A stretch of 60,679 bases of DNA from Alphaproteobacteria bacterium UBA1908. GTDB lineage: Bacteria; Pseudomonadota; Alphaproteobacteria; Caedimonadales; UBA1908. Position numbers and translations under genes: made by a program. The stretch is taken from assembly GCA_002337525.1 (NCBI GenBank), contig DDGG01000014.1:15454-76132 (forward strand). Direction: 5' to 3'. Positions 23,353 through 31,015 of this stretch are shown in pieces. Every line of letters starts with the position of its first letter. Position 1 is the stretch's first letter. The notes below the pieces were generated by a model. It worked only from the letters and a program-made list of their open reading frames with translations. It ran no database searches and was not told where the DNA came from.

Positions 23353-24138
23353 ATGAAATTCAATGAAAATAAATATATATCTTCTCTGGGAATAGCGATG
23401 TTCTTATTGTTTTCTGGTCACTCATGGTCTTCAAGCACTCTTGTATTAGAAGCTTCCTCGGAAGATTTTATGGGAAAATCTCTTGTGTCTGCTTGTGGAT
23501 CTTCTGCCGCCCCCTTGTTTTTTCATACGAAAGTCCTCGATTACAGAGAACAACGCCTGAGTGACGCTGACGGATATCTCTTGAAAAATGGACGATATGA
23601 AGAAGCGGATTTTGCCTATACGAATTTTAGACAATACGGGTTATCTTCTTTAGAGCGCAGTCAGGGGACTCTTCTAGAGCTTGATCTTGAAAGTACCGGT
23701 TTAAGCGGGGAAGATGTTGCTCTTTTAGGATCTTTCGGACAGTTACAAACTCTTAATATTGCTCGTAATTATTTAGAAGACGGCGATTTAAGTATCTTAA
23801 GTCCTTCTTTATCCCGTTTACAGGATCTTAATCTTGAACGTAATTTTTTAACGGGCGGCGGCCTTGGGTTTCTTGAAGGATTGAAAAATCTTAAAATTCT
23901 TGACTGTAGTTTTATGGAGCTTGGCGATGTAGGAATTAGTCAGATTGTCCGATTTTTACCTCAACTCGAAGCTCTTTATATCAGGTCGACTGGTATTACA
24001 AATTCAAGTCTTGTGAAGCTTAAAGAGATGCCTTGTTTAACACGTTTGAGTATTTCTTATAATAGTATCAGTGCAAGCGATGTAGAAGAGTTTCGCTCAA
24101 ACGTTCCTTTCACAGTAATCGCAAATCACATGAAATAG
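23353..24138 (+). CDS. Exported leucine-rich-repeat protein, copy 2
   Basis: Tandem paralogue of the gene before it, also 261 residues, with the same signal segment, N-terminal region and LRR units (LQTLNIARNYLEDGDLSIL; LQDLNLERNFLTGGGLGFL; LEALYIRSTGITNSSLVKL). By direct alignment 30 of 261 residues differ and no gap is needed. Differences gather at solvent-exposed positions of the repeats (N/R, H/R, H/R, K/E, S/R), while the first 35 mature residues, the linker and the last 25 residues are nearly unchanged. That pattern suggests change in binding specificity after duplication. The ribosome site AAAAGGTTCGAGTC is shared. The intergenic distance is 40 bases. Confidence 0.75.
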   Translation: MKFNENKYISSLGIAMFLLFSGHSWSSSTLVLEASSEDFMGKSLVSACGSSAAPLFFHTKVLDYREQRLSDADGYLLKNGRYEEADFAYTNFRQYGLSSLERSQGTLLELDLESTGLSGEDVALLGSFGQLQTLNIARNYLEDGDLSILSPSLSRLQDLNLERNFLTGGGLGFLEGLKNLKILDCSFMELGDVGISQIVRFLPQLEALYIRSTGITNSSLVKLKEMPCLTRLSISYNSISASDVEEFRSNVPFTVIANHMK

Positions 24139-24537
24139 GCTGGTGAAAACAATGCCATTAATGACGTGCCCAATATAATTTTTTATTGTAGCCCCAGATT
24201 GGTGGCGCCTTATTTTATTTTCTCTTGCCCTGCTCTTTTCCGTCCTTCACATCCTTAATCGAGTATGATTGGTTTTAACATACAAAACACAAAGTTTGAG
24301 AAAATAGAACTTGTAGCCTTGCCCTTCACTTTAGCAGCATACCTGATAGGCTAAAAAGTTATCCTGGACTAATAGGAAACAACTTATCTACCATAAATGA
24401 TTCAGGGAAAGGGTTAAGGAATCCTTCCTTTGTTTTGCTTATTTTATAATTCGTTTTCATGATCGAATTGACAAAAAGGCGCTGTGCGTGCTAACTATTC
24501 AAAAGATCCATCTTTTATTCAATAAAGGAGATTTAGG
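24139..24537. other. 399-base non-coding region ahead of the small exported protein pair
   Basis: No open frame of useful length or recognisable remnant. Its last part contains a promoter (24468-24497) and, at 24526-24530, an AGGAG ribosome site for the following gene. Confidence 0.5.
24468..24497 (+). promoter_or_regulatory. Sigma70-type promoter
   Basis: TTGACA (24468-24473), an 18-base spacer and TAACTA (24492-24497), followed 29 bases later by an AGGAG ribosome site and the open frame of the small exported protein. Confidence 0.5.
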
Positions 24538-24579
24538 GTTGTACGACATTTTTTTCGGATAACACTTTCCTGTTGTGTT

Positions 24580-24939
24580 TTGGCTTGTCCTGTAAAAGCT
24601 TCTGCCAGTAATATTCTCCTTGATATGTTAAAGCGAGTTCCACGGGTCACAACGGCAAGAACAACACCTTTATTAAGGTCTTATGAAGTTCGTAGATTTT
24701 CTTCAACTCTGGTACCTCATCAGGAGCAAGATCCTGTTGATGAATCGGAACTTGTTGGCGAGTATTATAATCCTACAGGCGAGAAATTAGCCCTCATCGG
24801 ACCCAAAATTCCTGTCACTCTGATCCCTGAGTATGACATGGCTTATGGTAACGTCTTTTTTCAGCCTGACAGAGAGAGTACAGTTGAAGTGCATGAAGTT
24901 GAAAATATTGGATATGTAGGAACTTTAACAACTCAATAA
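24580..24939 (+). CDS. Small exported protein with conserved EYYNPTGEKLALIGP block, start unclear
   Basis: Family not recognised. From the first canonical start (TTG at 24580) the product has 119 residues, but the frame is open from 24526 and the upstream codons read as most of a signal peptide (VVRHFFRITLSCCVLACPVK, ending near ASA). An AGGAG site lies seven bases before codon GTT at 24538, which is not a standard start. So either the start codon mutated (GTG to GTT) or translation starts inside the signal peptide. Residues 60-87 carry GEYYNPTGEKLALIGPKIPV plus TLIPEYDM, shared almost exactly with the gene at 25097. The flanks differ. It could be a pseudogene by start loss. Confidence 0.5.
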   Translation: MACPVKASASNILLDMLKRVPRVTTARTTPLLRSYEVRRFSSTLVPHQEQDPVDESELVGEYYNPTGEKLALIGPKIPVTLIPEYDMAYGNVFFQPDRESTVEVHEVENIGYVGTLTTQ

Positions 24940-25096
24940 AAACACTAAGAAATTCAAATATAATCTTTTCTAGGATTTCTGTTGTTTCTCATTAATAATT
25001 GATAAAGTGACACCTATATCTTACATTTTTTCAATAATTATTTTAATGTAAACTTGAAGGTTTTTTCTACTGTTATTTTTTGCGAGGAACACTTAA

Positions 25097-25603
25097 ATGA
25101 AATATAGAAATATACTTGTTGCAACAGTACTTTCTTTAGGTTTTGCACTATCCTCAATGAAAGTTTATTCCAGTAACATTTTATTAGAGCTTGCCAAACG
25201 TTCCCCACGCCTAATAACAACATCGATATTAGGACGAGGCTATAGTGGTAATATAGTTAAAACTTCTTTTTCTACGTCAACTGTAGAAAAAGAAGTTGAG
25301 GATGAGTCTGCCCTTCTAGGCGAGTATTATAATCCTACAGGCGAGAAACTTGCCCTCATCGGACCCAAAATCCCCGTCACTCTTATTCCTGAGTATGATA
25401 TGGCTGCACTGCCAAATGGCGTCTCTGTCACACCGGGAAATCAAAGTTCTGTAACTGGTGTTTTTAAAGTAAAAGATGTTGGTTATTTGGGTCTGCTTAA
25501 AAAGCAGGACTGCATAGAAAAACAAGGGGTATCTATTCCTCAGGATTCATCTGATTTTTCCAGAGAAGAGAGTACTAGAGTTCTTCGTACGAGGGAAGAA
25601 TAA
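25097..25603 (+). CDS. Small exported protein sharing a conserved block with its neighbour
   Basis: A 168-residue paralogue of the gene at 24580, with an intact ATG preceded by GCGAGGAAC and a clear signal peptide (MKYRNILVATVLSLGFALSS, cut near VYSS). Both mature proteins open with SNILL(D/E)(M/L)(L/A)KR(V/S)PR and contain the same GEYYNPTGEKLALIGPKIPV block, continuing TLIPEYDMA (about residues 74-103). A short strand motif follows (VKDVGYLGLLKKQ; the neighbour has VENIGYVGTLTTQ). This copy adds a polar C-terminal tail of about 35 residues. No known domain is recognised. Conservation of the block against diverged flanks suggests a functional surface or processing site. Confidence 0.65.
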   Translation: MKYRNILVATVLSLGFALSSMKVYSSNILLELAKRSPRLITTSILGRGYSGNIVKTSFSTSTVEKEVEDESALLGEYYNPTGEKLALIGPKIPVTLIPEYDMAALPNGVSVTPGNQSSVTGVFKVKDVGYLGLLKKQDCIEKQGVSIPQDSSDFSREESTRVLRTREE

Positions 25604-25662
25604 CAGAAGAGAACCTGTTATGGGTCCTGGTCAGTTGCCATGGCGCATTCATGGCCATTTAG

Positions 25663-25830
25663 AGACTAATACTGGAGAAAGAAGATAAGCTTGTGTGTTG
25701 TGGTATACATACAACGGGTGGCGGTCGCCATAATGGAGCCGTCCGCGTAACGGAGAATATTGTCGACCAAGTGCGAAACTGGATCAAATATTTAGGGTCT
25801 CATACATCTGATAAACCAACAATCCATTAA
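25663..25830 (+). pseudogene. C-terminal remnant of a trypsin/V8-like serine protease
   Basis: A frame open from 25663 to the TAA at 25828-25830 reads LILEKEDKLVCCGIHTTGGG, then HNGAVRVTENIVDQVRNWIK. This resembles the last strand and C-terminal helix of glutamyl-endopeptidase/trypsin-like proteases (V-x-G-I-H-T-x-G-G ... R-I-T-x-x-I-x-x-x-I-x-x-W). No start, histidine, aspartate or GDSGGP segment is found upstream; stops interrupt all three frames between 25604 and 25663. The gene has been truncated from the 5' side. It is not a duplicate of the protease at 14659 in detail, since the C-terminal sequences differ. Confidence 0.5.
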
Positions 25831-25835
25831 TTAAG

Positions 25836-25868
25836 AAAGGCGACATCATTTTTTGGTGTTGCCTTTTC
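25836..25868 (+). terminator. Intrinsic terminator after the protease remnant
   Basis: AAAGGCGACATC (25836-25847) pairs with GGTGTTGCCTTT (25855-25866), 12 pairs including two G-U, around a T-rich loop, ending in TTTT. It is probably the old terminator of the truncated protease gene. Confidence 0.65.
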
Positions 25869-26482
25869 ATATTTATATACATCAACTTTATTCTCACGTA
25901 ACGTCAAACTATGGGTCAATGAGGTTTGTTTTTTGAAAAAAACTTTTCCTGACCTGTTTTGTGGACTCTTCCCTCGCTCCGCTTGGTCTGAATGGGTTGT
26001 ACTTGGTCTGGATGACGGGATATGGTTGTACTCAGTCTAAATGACAAGGTATGGTGGCGTCCGTTCCGAATAACAGTATGGTGACATCCGTTCCGAGTAA
26101 CAGGATATGTAACAGAACGTGGTGCTCACTCGGCCCGAATAGAAGATTGAAGAAAGGGCTCTTTCTGGATTATAGGGTGGGAATGCCCTCTCGAAGCTGA
26201 CCGCGCCAACCATAGAGATTCAGGAAGATCACCAAATAAGTCACAAAATTTTAAAGACAACATCCTGTCCACAGACAATCTGCTGTACGCCTATCATAAA
26301 CAAGAACTTTTCAACGCTTTCATATGGCCAACAGGGTAAAAATGCGTTATATCAACGAAGAAATATACTCAGATTTTTTGTAAAAAGCTCATTTATGGGC
26401 TATAAATAGTACCGAATTCCAGTAACAAAAAATATTTTTGTTACTTTGGTTTGAATTTTGTTGAAGAGGAAGGAGTCCCCCT
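25869..26482. other. Gene-free region before pdhA with degenerate repeats
   Basis: About 610 bases without a supportable gene. 25966-26108 consists of degraded intergenic repeats. The rest (26109-26460) has no family-like translation in any frame that I can recognise. A GAGGAAGGAG ribosome site for pdhA is at 26465-26474. Confidence 0.5.
25995..26108. repeat. Four imperfect tandem repeats of about 29 bases
   Basis: Units at 25995-26023, 26024-26052, 26053-26079 and 26080-26108, each of form GGT-N-(G/C)-(T/A)-CC/CT ... TC(T/C)(G/A)-(A/G)(A/G)TAACAG/ATGACGGG-ATAT. Units 1 and 2 share GGTTGTACT; units 3 and 4 share TCCGTTCCGA. A partial copy (CTTCCCTCGCTCCGCTTGGTCTGAATG region) precedes unit 1. 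There are no unique spacers, so this is not a CRISPR. TTCCCTCGCT and GGTCTGGATGACGGGA relate it to the element at the window's right end. Confidence 0.65.
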
Positions 26483-27499
26483 GTGGCGAAATCTCAAAAC
26501 ACGGCCCTTAAAAGGTCTGAAACAGCGACCTCAACTGTTACGGCAGAAGCTCTGAAAACATATTATGAAGATATGTTATTGATTCGCCGTTTCGAAGAAC
26601 GGTGTACGCAACTTTACGGGATGGGGAAAATTGCTGGCTTTTGCCATCTTTACATTGGTCAGGAAGCGGTTGTTGTGGGCCTTCAATCCTGTCTTAACCC
26701 CCAGGATTCTGTCATTACGGCCTATCGTGACCATGGCCATATGCTGGCATGTGGTATGGACCCAAAAGGTGTTATGGCTGAACTGACAGGTCGTATTGGT
26801 GGCTATTCCCGAGGTAAGGGCGGGTCAATGCACATGTTTTCCCGGGAAAAAAACTTTTTCGGGGGACACGGCATTGTAGGCGCTCAAATTCCTCTAGGGA
26901 CCGGCCTTGCCTTTGCTCATCAATACCAGGAAGATGGGGGCCTGTCAGTCGCATATATGGGAGATGGTGCCCTTAATCAGGGACAAGTCTACGAAGCCTT
27001 CAACATGGCGGCCCTGTGGAAGCTTCCCGTCATTTATGTTGTCGAAAATAATATGTACGGAATGGGAACATCTGTTGAACGCCATGCAGCAACAAGCGAA
27101 CTTCATCGCCGGGGCGAACCCTATGGCATCAAAGGTCATATTGTCGATGGGATGGATATTCTTGCTGTCCGTGAAGCAGGTCTGATGGCAACAGAGCACG
27201 TGCGCAGTGGAAAAGGTCCTATTCTTCTTGAAATGAAAACCTATCGTTACCGGGGACATTCAATGTCAGATCCGGCAAAGTATCGTTCCAAGGACGAAGT
27301 TGATCATTATAAAACAGATCAGGATCCGATAGATCGTGTAAAAACTCTGCTTATTGATCACCACGGTGCCAGGGCAGAGGACTTGAAAGAACTTGACAAA
27401 AAGATCAAAAAAATATGCCTGGAAGCCGTTGAGTTCGCCGAAAAAAGTCCCGAACCAGATGCCCATGAACTTTACACAGATATTTTAAAAGAGGTATAA
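26483..27499 (+). CDS. pdhA: Pyruvate dehydrogenase E1 component, alpha subunit
   Basis: E1 alpha, with E1 beta, decarboxylates pyruvate using thiamine diphosphate and acetylates the lipoyl group of E2. The 338-residue protein has MLLIRRFEERCTQLYGMGKI near residue 35, AYRDHGHML, and RGKGGSMHMFS with the phosphate-contacting His. The TPP motif GDGALNQGQVYEAFNMAAL through VVENNMYGMG follows, then the active-site loop YRYRGHSMSDPAKYRSKDE. The GTG start at 26483 is preceded by GAGGAAGGAG. pdhB follows after seven bases. No lpd (E3) gene is adjacent, so E3 must be encoded elsewhere. Confidence 0.96.
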   Translation: MAKSQNTALKRSETATSTVTAEALKTYYEDMLLIRRFEERCTQLYGMGKIAGFCHLYIGQEAVVVGLQSCLNPQDSVITAYRDHGHMLACGMDPKGVMAELTGRIGGYSRGKGGSMHMFSREKNFFGGHGIVGAQIPLGTGLAFAHQYQEDGGLSVAYMGDGALNQGQVYEAFNMAALWKLPVIYVVENNMYGMGTSVERHAATSELHRRGEPYGIKGHIVDGMDILAVREAGLMATEHVRSGKGPILLEMKTYRYRGHSMSDPAKYRSKDEVDHYKTDQDPIDRVKTLLIDHHGARAEDLKELDKKIKKICLEAVEFAEKSPEPDAHELYTDILKEV

Positions 27500-27506
27500 A
27501 GGTAAA

Positions 27507-28514
27507 ATGACAGAGACAGCTCAAAACCTTTCCGAAACGATCACGGTTCGTGAAGCTTTACGGGATGCCATGGCAGAAGAAATGCGCCTTGACTCCTCGG
27601 TTTTCCTTATGGGAGAAGAAGTTGCCGAATACCAGGGAGCCTATAAGGTCAGCCAGGGTCTTCTCGATGAATTTGGTGCCAAACGTGTTATTGATACTCC
27701 AATTACAGAACATGGATTTGCAGGGCTCGCTGTCGGAGCTGCCTTTAAGGGACTTCGTCCCATTGTTGAATTCATGACCTTTAACTTTGCCATGCAAGCC
27801 ATTGACCAAATTATTAACAGCGCCGCAAAAACCCTTTATATGTCCGGGGGACAGATGGGATGTCCCATTGTTTTCAGGGGACCTAACGGGGCTGCCGCCA
27901 GGGTTGGTGCCCAGCACTCTCAATGTTACGCCAGTTGGTATGCCCATTGTCCCGGATTAAAGGTTGTTGCTCCCTACTCCGCAGAAGATGCTAAAGGATT
28001 AATGAAAGCGGCAATACGTGACCCCAATCCTGTGATTTTTCTTGAAAACGAGCTTTTGTATGGACGTTCGTTCCCCTCTTTGGCACAAGACAGCGATCCC
28101 ATTGAGATTGGCAAAGGCAAAATCTTGCGTGCTGGAAAAGACGTCACAATTACCGCCTTTTCCCTGATGGTTGATATCGCGCTGCAAGCTGCAGAAAAAC
28201 TTTCCCAGGAAGGTATTGAGGCAGAAGTCATTGACCTTCGCACGATTCGCCCCCTTGATATGGACTTAATTCTGTCATCTGTCAAAAAAACAAACCGTCT
28301 TGTCAGCGTTGAAGAAGGTTGGCCAACTGCGGGCATGGGTTCTGAAATCTCAGCTCAGGTTATGGAAAAAGCCTTTGACTATCTTGATGCCCCTGTCTTA
28401 CGTGTGACTGGTGAAGACGTTCCTATGCCCTATGCCGCCAACCTGGAAAAACTCGCTCTACCGGATGTAGATCGCCTTGTTAGCGCCGCAAAGGAAGTGT
28501 GCTATCGCGCCTAG
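27507..28514 (+). CDS. pdhB: Pyruvate dehydrogenase E1 component, beta subunit
   Basis: E1 beta of 335 residues. Signature segments are TVREALRDAMAEEMRLD, FLMGEEVAEYQGAYKVSQGL (with the Glu that activates the thiamine), RVIDTPITEHGFAGLAVGAA, FMTFNFAMQAIDQIINSAAK and RGPNGAAARVGAQHSQCYAS. The C-terminal transketolase domain contains EVIDLRTIRPLDMDLILSSV and VEEGWPTAGMGSEI. It begins directly with the catalytic domain and lacks the N-terminal lipoyl domain present on E1 beta of rhizobia and several other alphaproteobacteria. It lies seven bases after pdhA. A 166-base gap separates it from pdhC. Confidence 0.96.
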   Translation: MTETAQNLSETITVREALRDAMAEEMRLDSSVFLMGEEVAEYQGAYKVSQGLLDEFGAKRVIDTPITEHGFAGLAVGAAFKGLRPIVEFMTFNFAMQAIDQIINSAAKTLYMSGGQMGCPIVFRGPNGAAARVGAQHSQCYASWYAHCPGLKVVAPYSAEDAKGLMKAAIRDPNPVIFLENELLYGRSFPSLAQDSDPIEIGKGKILRAGKDVTITAFSLMVDIALQAAEKLSQEGIEAEVIDLRTIRPLDMDLILSSVKKTNRLVSVEEGWPTAGMGSEISAQVMEKAFDYLDAPVLRVTGEDVPMPYAANLEKLALPDVDRLVSAAKEVCYRA

Positions 28515-28680
28515 GAAAAAGTTTTACTGAGTCTGCCATAAAGCAAAAAACTATAAATAAATGTTTTTTTAGGGATGATCTTTGGCTTGCACCTTTAAGC
28601 GCTGTCTTCTATGATTCAGGGCAGTAGCAAGTTATTGAATGACTTATTGAGACGACTTACTGATTTGGAAGGACACTTGA

Positions 28681-29973
28681 ATGCCCACTAAAATTTTAAT
28701 GCCAGCCCTCTCTCCCACAATGACTGAAGGTAACCTTGTCAGCTGGCTTAAAAAAGAAGGCGATACCGTTGAATCCGGAGATATCATTGCCGAAATCGAA
28801 ACAGACAAGGCAACAATGGAAGTTGAAGCAGTCGATGAGGGTATTCTTGCAAAAATTTTGGTCCCAGAAGGCACGGAAGAAGTAAAAGTAAATACACTGA
28901 TTGCCGTCTTGCTGGAAGATGGTGAAGATCAAAGCGCCCTTGACGGTTTTGAAGACACTCCCTCGACAACAAAATCTTCTTCTGATTCTGGAACCTCTCA
29001 GTTGCCTGATGCCAGAGAAATTGAGGCATCATCATCTTCGCCGTCTAATGGTCACGACACAAGTGATGAGGCCTCTTCTAAAGAACGTCTTTTTGCTTCT
29101 CCTTTAGCTCGTCGTATTGCTTCCCAGGAGAGTCTTGATTTATCTGGGGTTGAAGGAACAGGACCTCGAGGGCGCATCATCAAATCAGATGTTGAAGCGG
29201 CTCTTTCAAAAGGGCACGCCGTGGAAAAAAAATCTGCGACCCAAGCTGTATCTTCTTTGCCCTCACGTACAGGAGATGGCCTGTTTCCGGCATATACAGA
29301 TCATAAACTTTCAAATATGCGTAAAGTCATCGCCAAAAGATTAACAGAGGCCAAGCAGGACGTTCCTCATTTCTATTTATCCGTTGACTGTGAACTTGAT
29401 ACACTTCTCACAGCCCGCAAGCAGCTTAATGAAACTCTATCAGATGATCAACGCCTCTCGGTAAATGACTTTGTGATTAAAGCTGTTGCCCAGGCTCTTA
29501 AATCAGTACCTGCCGCCAATGCCTCTTATATTGATGGCGTAATGCGCCAATATGAATCAGCAGATGTTGCTGTGGCCGTTGCGGTTGAAGGAGGCCTTGT
29601 AACACCCATTATAAGAGACGCTGATCACAAATCTTTAGGGGCAATTTCCTCAGAAATAAAATCATTGATTAAAAAAGCGAGAGACGGAAAACTACGCCCC
29701 GAAGAATTCCAGGGTGGAACCTTCAGTATTTCTAATCTGGGAATGTTTGGAATTAAAAATTTCTCCGCAGTTATTAACCCGCCACAAGGATGTATTCTTG
29801 CTGTTGGAGCAGGCGAAAAACGTCCTGTCGTTAGAGGGGATTCTCTGGAAATTGCGACTGTAATGACATGCACCTTGTCTGTTGATCACCGCGTTGTTGA
29901 TGGAGCCGTAGGAGCTGATTTTCTGAAGCATTTCAAGCAAAATATTGAAAACCCTGTTCTTATGGTTCTCTAA
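28681..29973 (+). CDS. pdhC: Dihydrolipoamide acetyltransferase (E2 of pyruvate dehydrogenase)
   Basis: E2 forms the core of the complex and moves the acetyl group to CoA. The 430 residues contain one lipoyl domain with the modified Lys43 in IETDKATMEVEAV. An acidic Ser-rich linker follows, then the peripheral-subunit-binding domain (FASPLARRIASQESLDLSGV, GTGPRGRIIKSDVEAAL, about residues 140-180). The catalytic domain ends with the active-site TLSVDHRVVDGAVGADFLKH. A single lipoyl domain is common in this class. TTGGAAGGA precedes the ATG. The 166-base gap after pdhB has no clear terminator, so one pdhABC message is possible. Confidence 0.96.
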   Translation: MPTKILMPALSPTMTEGNLVSWLKKEGDTVESGDIIAEIETDKATMEVEAVDEGILAKILVPEGTEEVKVNTLIAVLLEDGEDQSALDGFEDTPSTTKSSSDSGTSQLPDAREIEASSSSPSNGHDTSDEASSKERLFASPLARRIASQESLDLSGVEGTGPRGRIIKSDVEAALSKGHAVEKKSATQAVSSLPSRTGDGLFPAYTDHKLSNMRKVIAKRLTEAKQDVPHFYLSVDCELDTLLTARKQLNETLSDDQRLSVNDFVIKAVAQALKSVPAANASYIDGVMRQYESADVAVAVAVEGGLVTPIIRDADHKSLGAISSEIKSLIKKARDGKLRPEEFQGGTFSISNLGMFGIKNFSAVINPPQGCILAVGAGEKRPVVRGDSLEIATVMTCTLSVDHRVVDGAVGADFLKHFKQNIENPVLMVL

Positions 29974-30158
29974 GAAGTAAGTCATTGCGTCCCCCTCTTC
30001 AGAAAAAGAAGGGGCGACCAAAGAATCCAGGCAACCATTACTCCATCTGAATCCTACACTTGACGTTGTCATGCCCTGGGTGATATTTCCGTCCCGTCCG
30101 AGCACTTATTTAAACTCGTGCTTTAGAAGAAGAGAAAGAAATCACTGTTCCAGTTCAA

Positions 30159-31007
30159 TCATCTATTTACAAAAAAACCACACCGGGAAATACCCGCCAG
30201 ATCCGAACGCCATTCAAGTAACGTTAACCCTGCTTTTATGAAAAGATCTTCTACTGGTTCTTGTTGTCCCTTGCCAATTTCAATCGCACAAAGTCCCCCT
30301 GGCACCAAAAGCCTTTTCATTTCTGGAGCAATATATCGATAAGATTCAAGACCTTCGGGACCAGCTGTGAGAGCTTGATAAGGATCATACAAACGTACTT
30401 CGGGTGATAAAGTTGGCACCTCATTTTCAGGAATATAGGGAGGATTTGAGACAATCACATTAAAAGTCTCCTGAAGCCCCCTTGCCCAATCCATCTGAAT
30501 AAAGTGACTTCTCTCAGAGACACCGAGATTTTTGGCATTTAATTGAGCTGTTAGAAGAGCTTCTCTCGAAAGATCAATACCAACCCCCCATGATACTTTA
30601 AACTCTGTTAACAAAGTAATCAGTAGACATCCTGAACCTGTTCCAAGGTCCAAAACCTTAAGGGGTTTTGCCTCCAGAACATGAGACAAAATCCCCTCAA
30701 TGAGTGTTTCGCTATCAGGACGTGGATCAAGAGTTGCCGAACTCAGCTGGAAGGAAAGACTCCAGAATTCACGTTCTCCCACCAAACGAGAAACAGGCAT
30801 CCGGTCCTGGCCTCGCGCTTTTAAAAGACGCATAAAAGTCTCTTTTACATCAGAAGGCAAGGTCTGGTCCGGGTTTGTAATCATTTGAAGACGAGACATA
30901 TTTGAGACTTTTTCAAGAAGAATCCGGGCTTCATGACGAGGGGAGACGATACCCGACCTAGAAAGAGTTTGGGTCCCCATTACAAGAAGAGATCGGACAG
31001 TATCCAC
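30159..31007 (-). CDS. prmC: Release-factor glutamine methyltransferase PrmC
   Basis: PrmC methylates the glutamine of the GGQ motif in RF1 and RF2, speeding termination. The 282-residue product has an N-terminal helical domain (ARILLEKVSNMSRLQMI), the motif LDPRPDSETLIEGIL, SAM motif I VLDLGTGSGCLLITLL, and the catalytic NPPYIPENEV that holds the target glutamine. The C-terminal GGLCAIEIGKGQ is typical. The GTG start at 31007 lies eight bases after the prfA stop, and its substrate RF1 is encoded immediately upstream. This hisS-prfA-prmC order is a common alphaproteobacterial arrangement. Confidence 0.95.
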   Translation of the reverse strand: MDTVRSLLVMGTQTLSRSGIVSPRHEARILLEKVSNMSRLQMITNPDQTLPSDVKETFMRLLKARGQDRMPVSRLVGEREFWSLSFQLSSATLDPRPDSETLIEGILSHVLEAKPLKVLDLGTGSGCLLITLLTEFKVSWGVGIDLSREALLTAQLNAKNLGVSERSHFIQMDWARGLQETFNVIVSNPPYIPENEVPTLSPEVRLYDPYQALTAGPEGLESYRYIAPEMKRLLVPGGLCAIEIGKGQQEPVEDLFIKAGLTLLEWRSDLAGISRCGFFVNR

Positions 31008-31015
31008 AAAATACT

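Larger units (their letters stand above)
22527..24138 (+). repeat. Direct tandem duplication of a 786-base gene
   Basis: 22527-23312 and 23353-24138 are the same length, align without gaps and include long identical stretches, for example the last 75 bases of both genes. The short leader with AAAAGGT is also duplicated. This is a recent gene duplication, prone to recombination or gene conversion. Confidence 0.9.

Noticed and set aside
25995..26108. CRISPR array
   Set aside because: Units are directly adjacent with no unique spacers, are poorly conserved, and no cas genes are present in the window.
29974..30158. Terminator or gene remnant after pdhC
   Set aside because: There is a C-rich/G-rich stem near 29991-30017 but no T-run after it, and no frame gives a recognisable protein.
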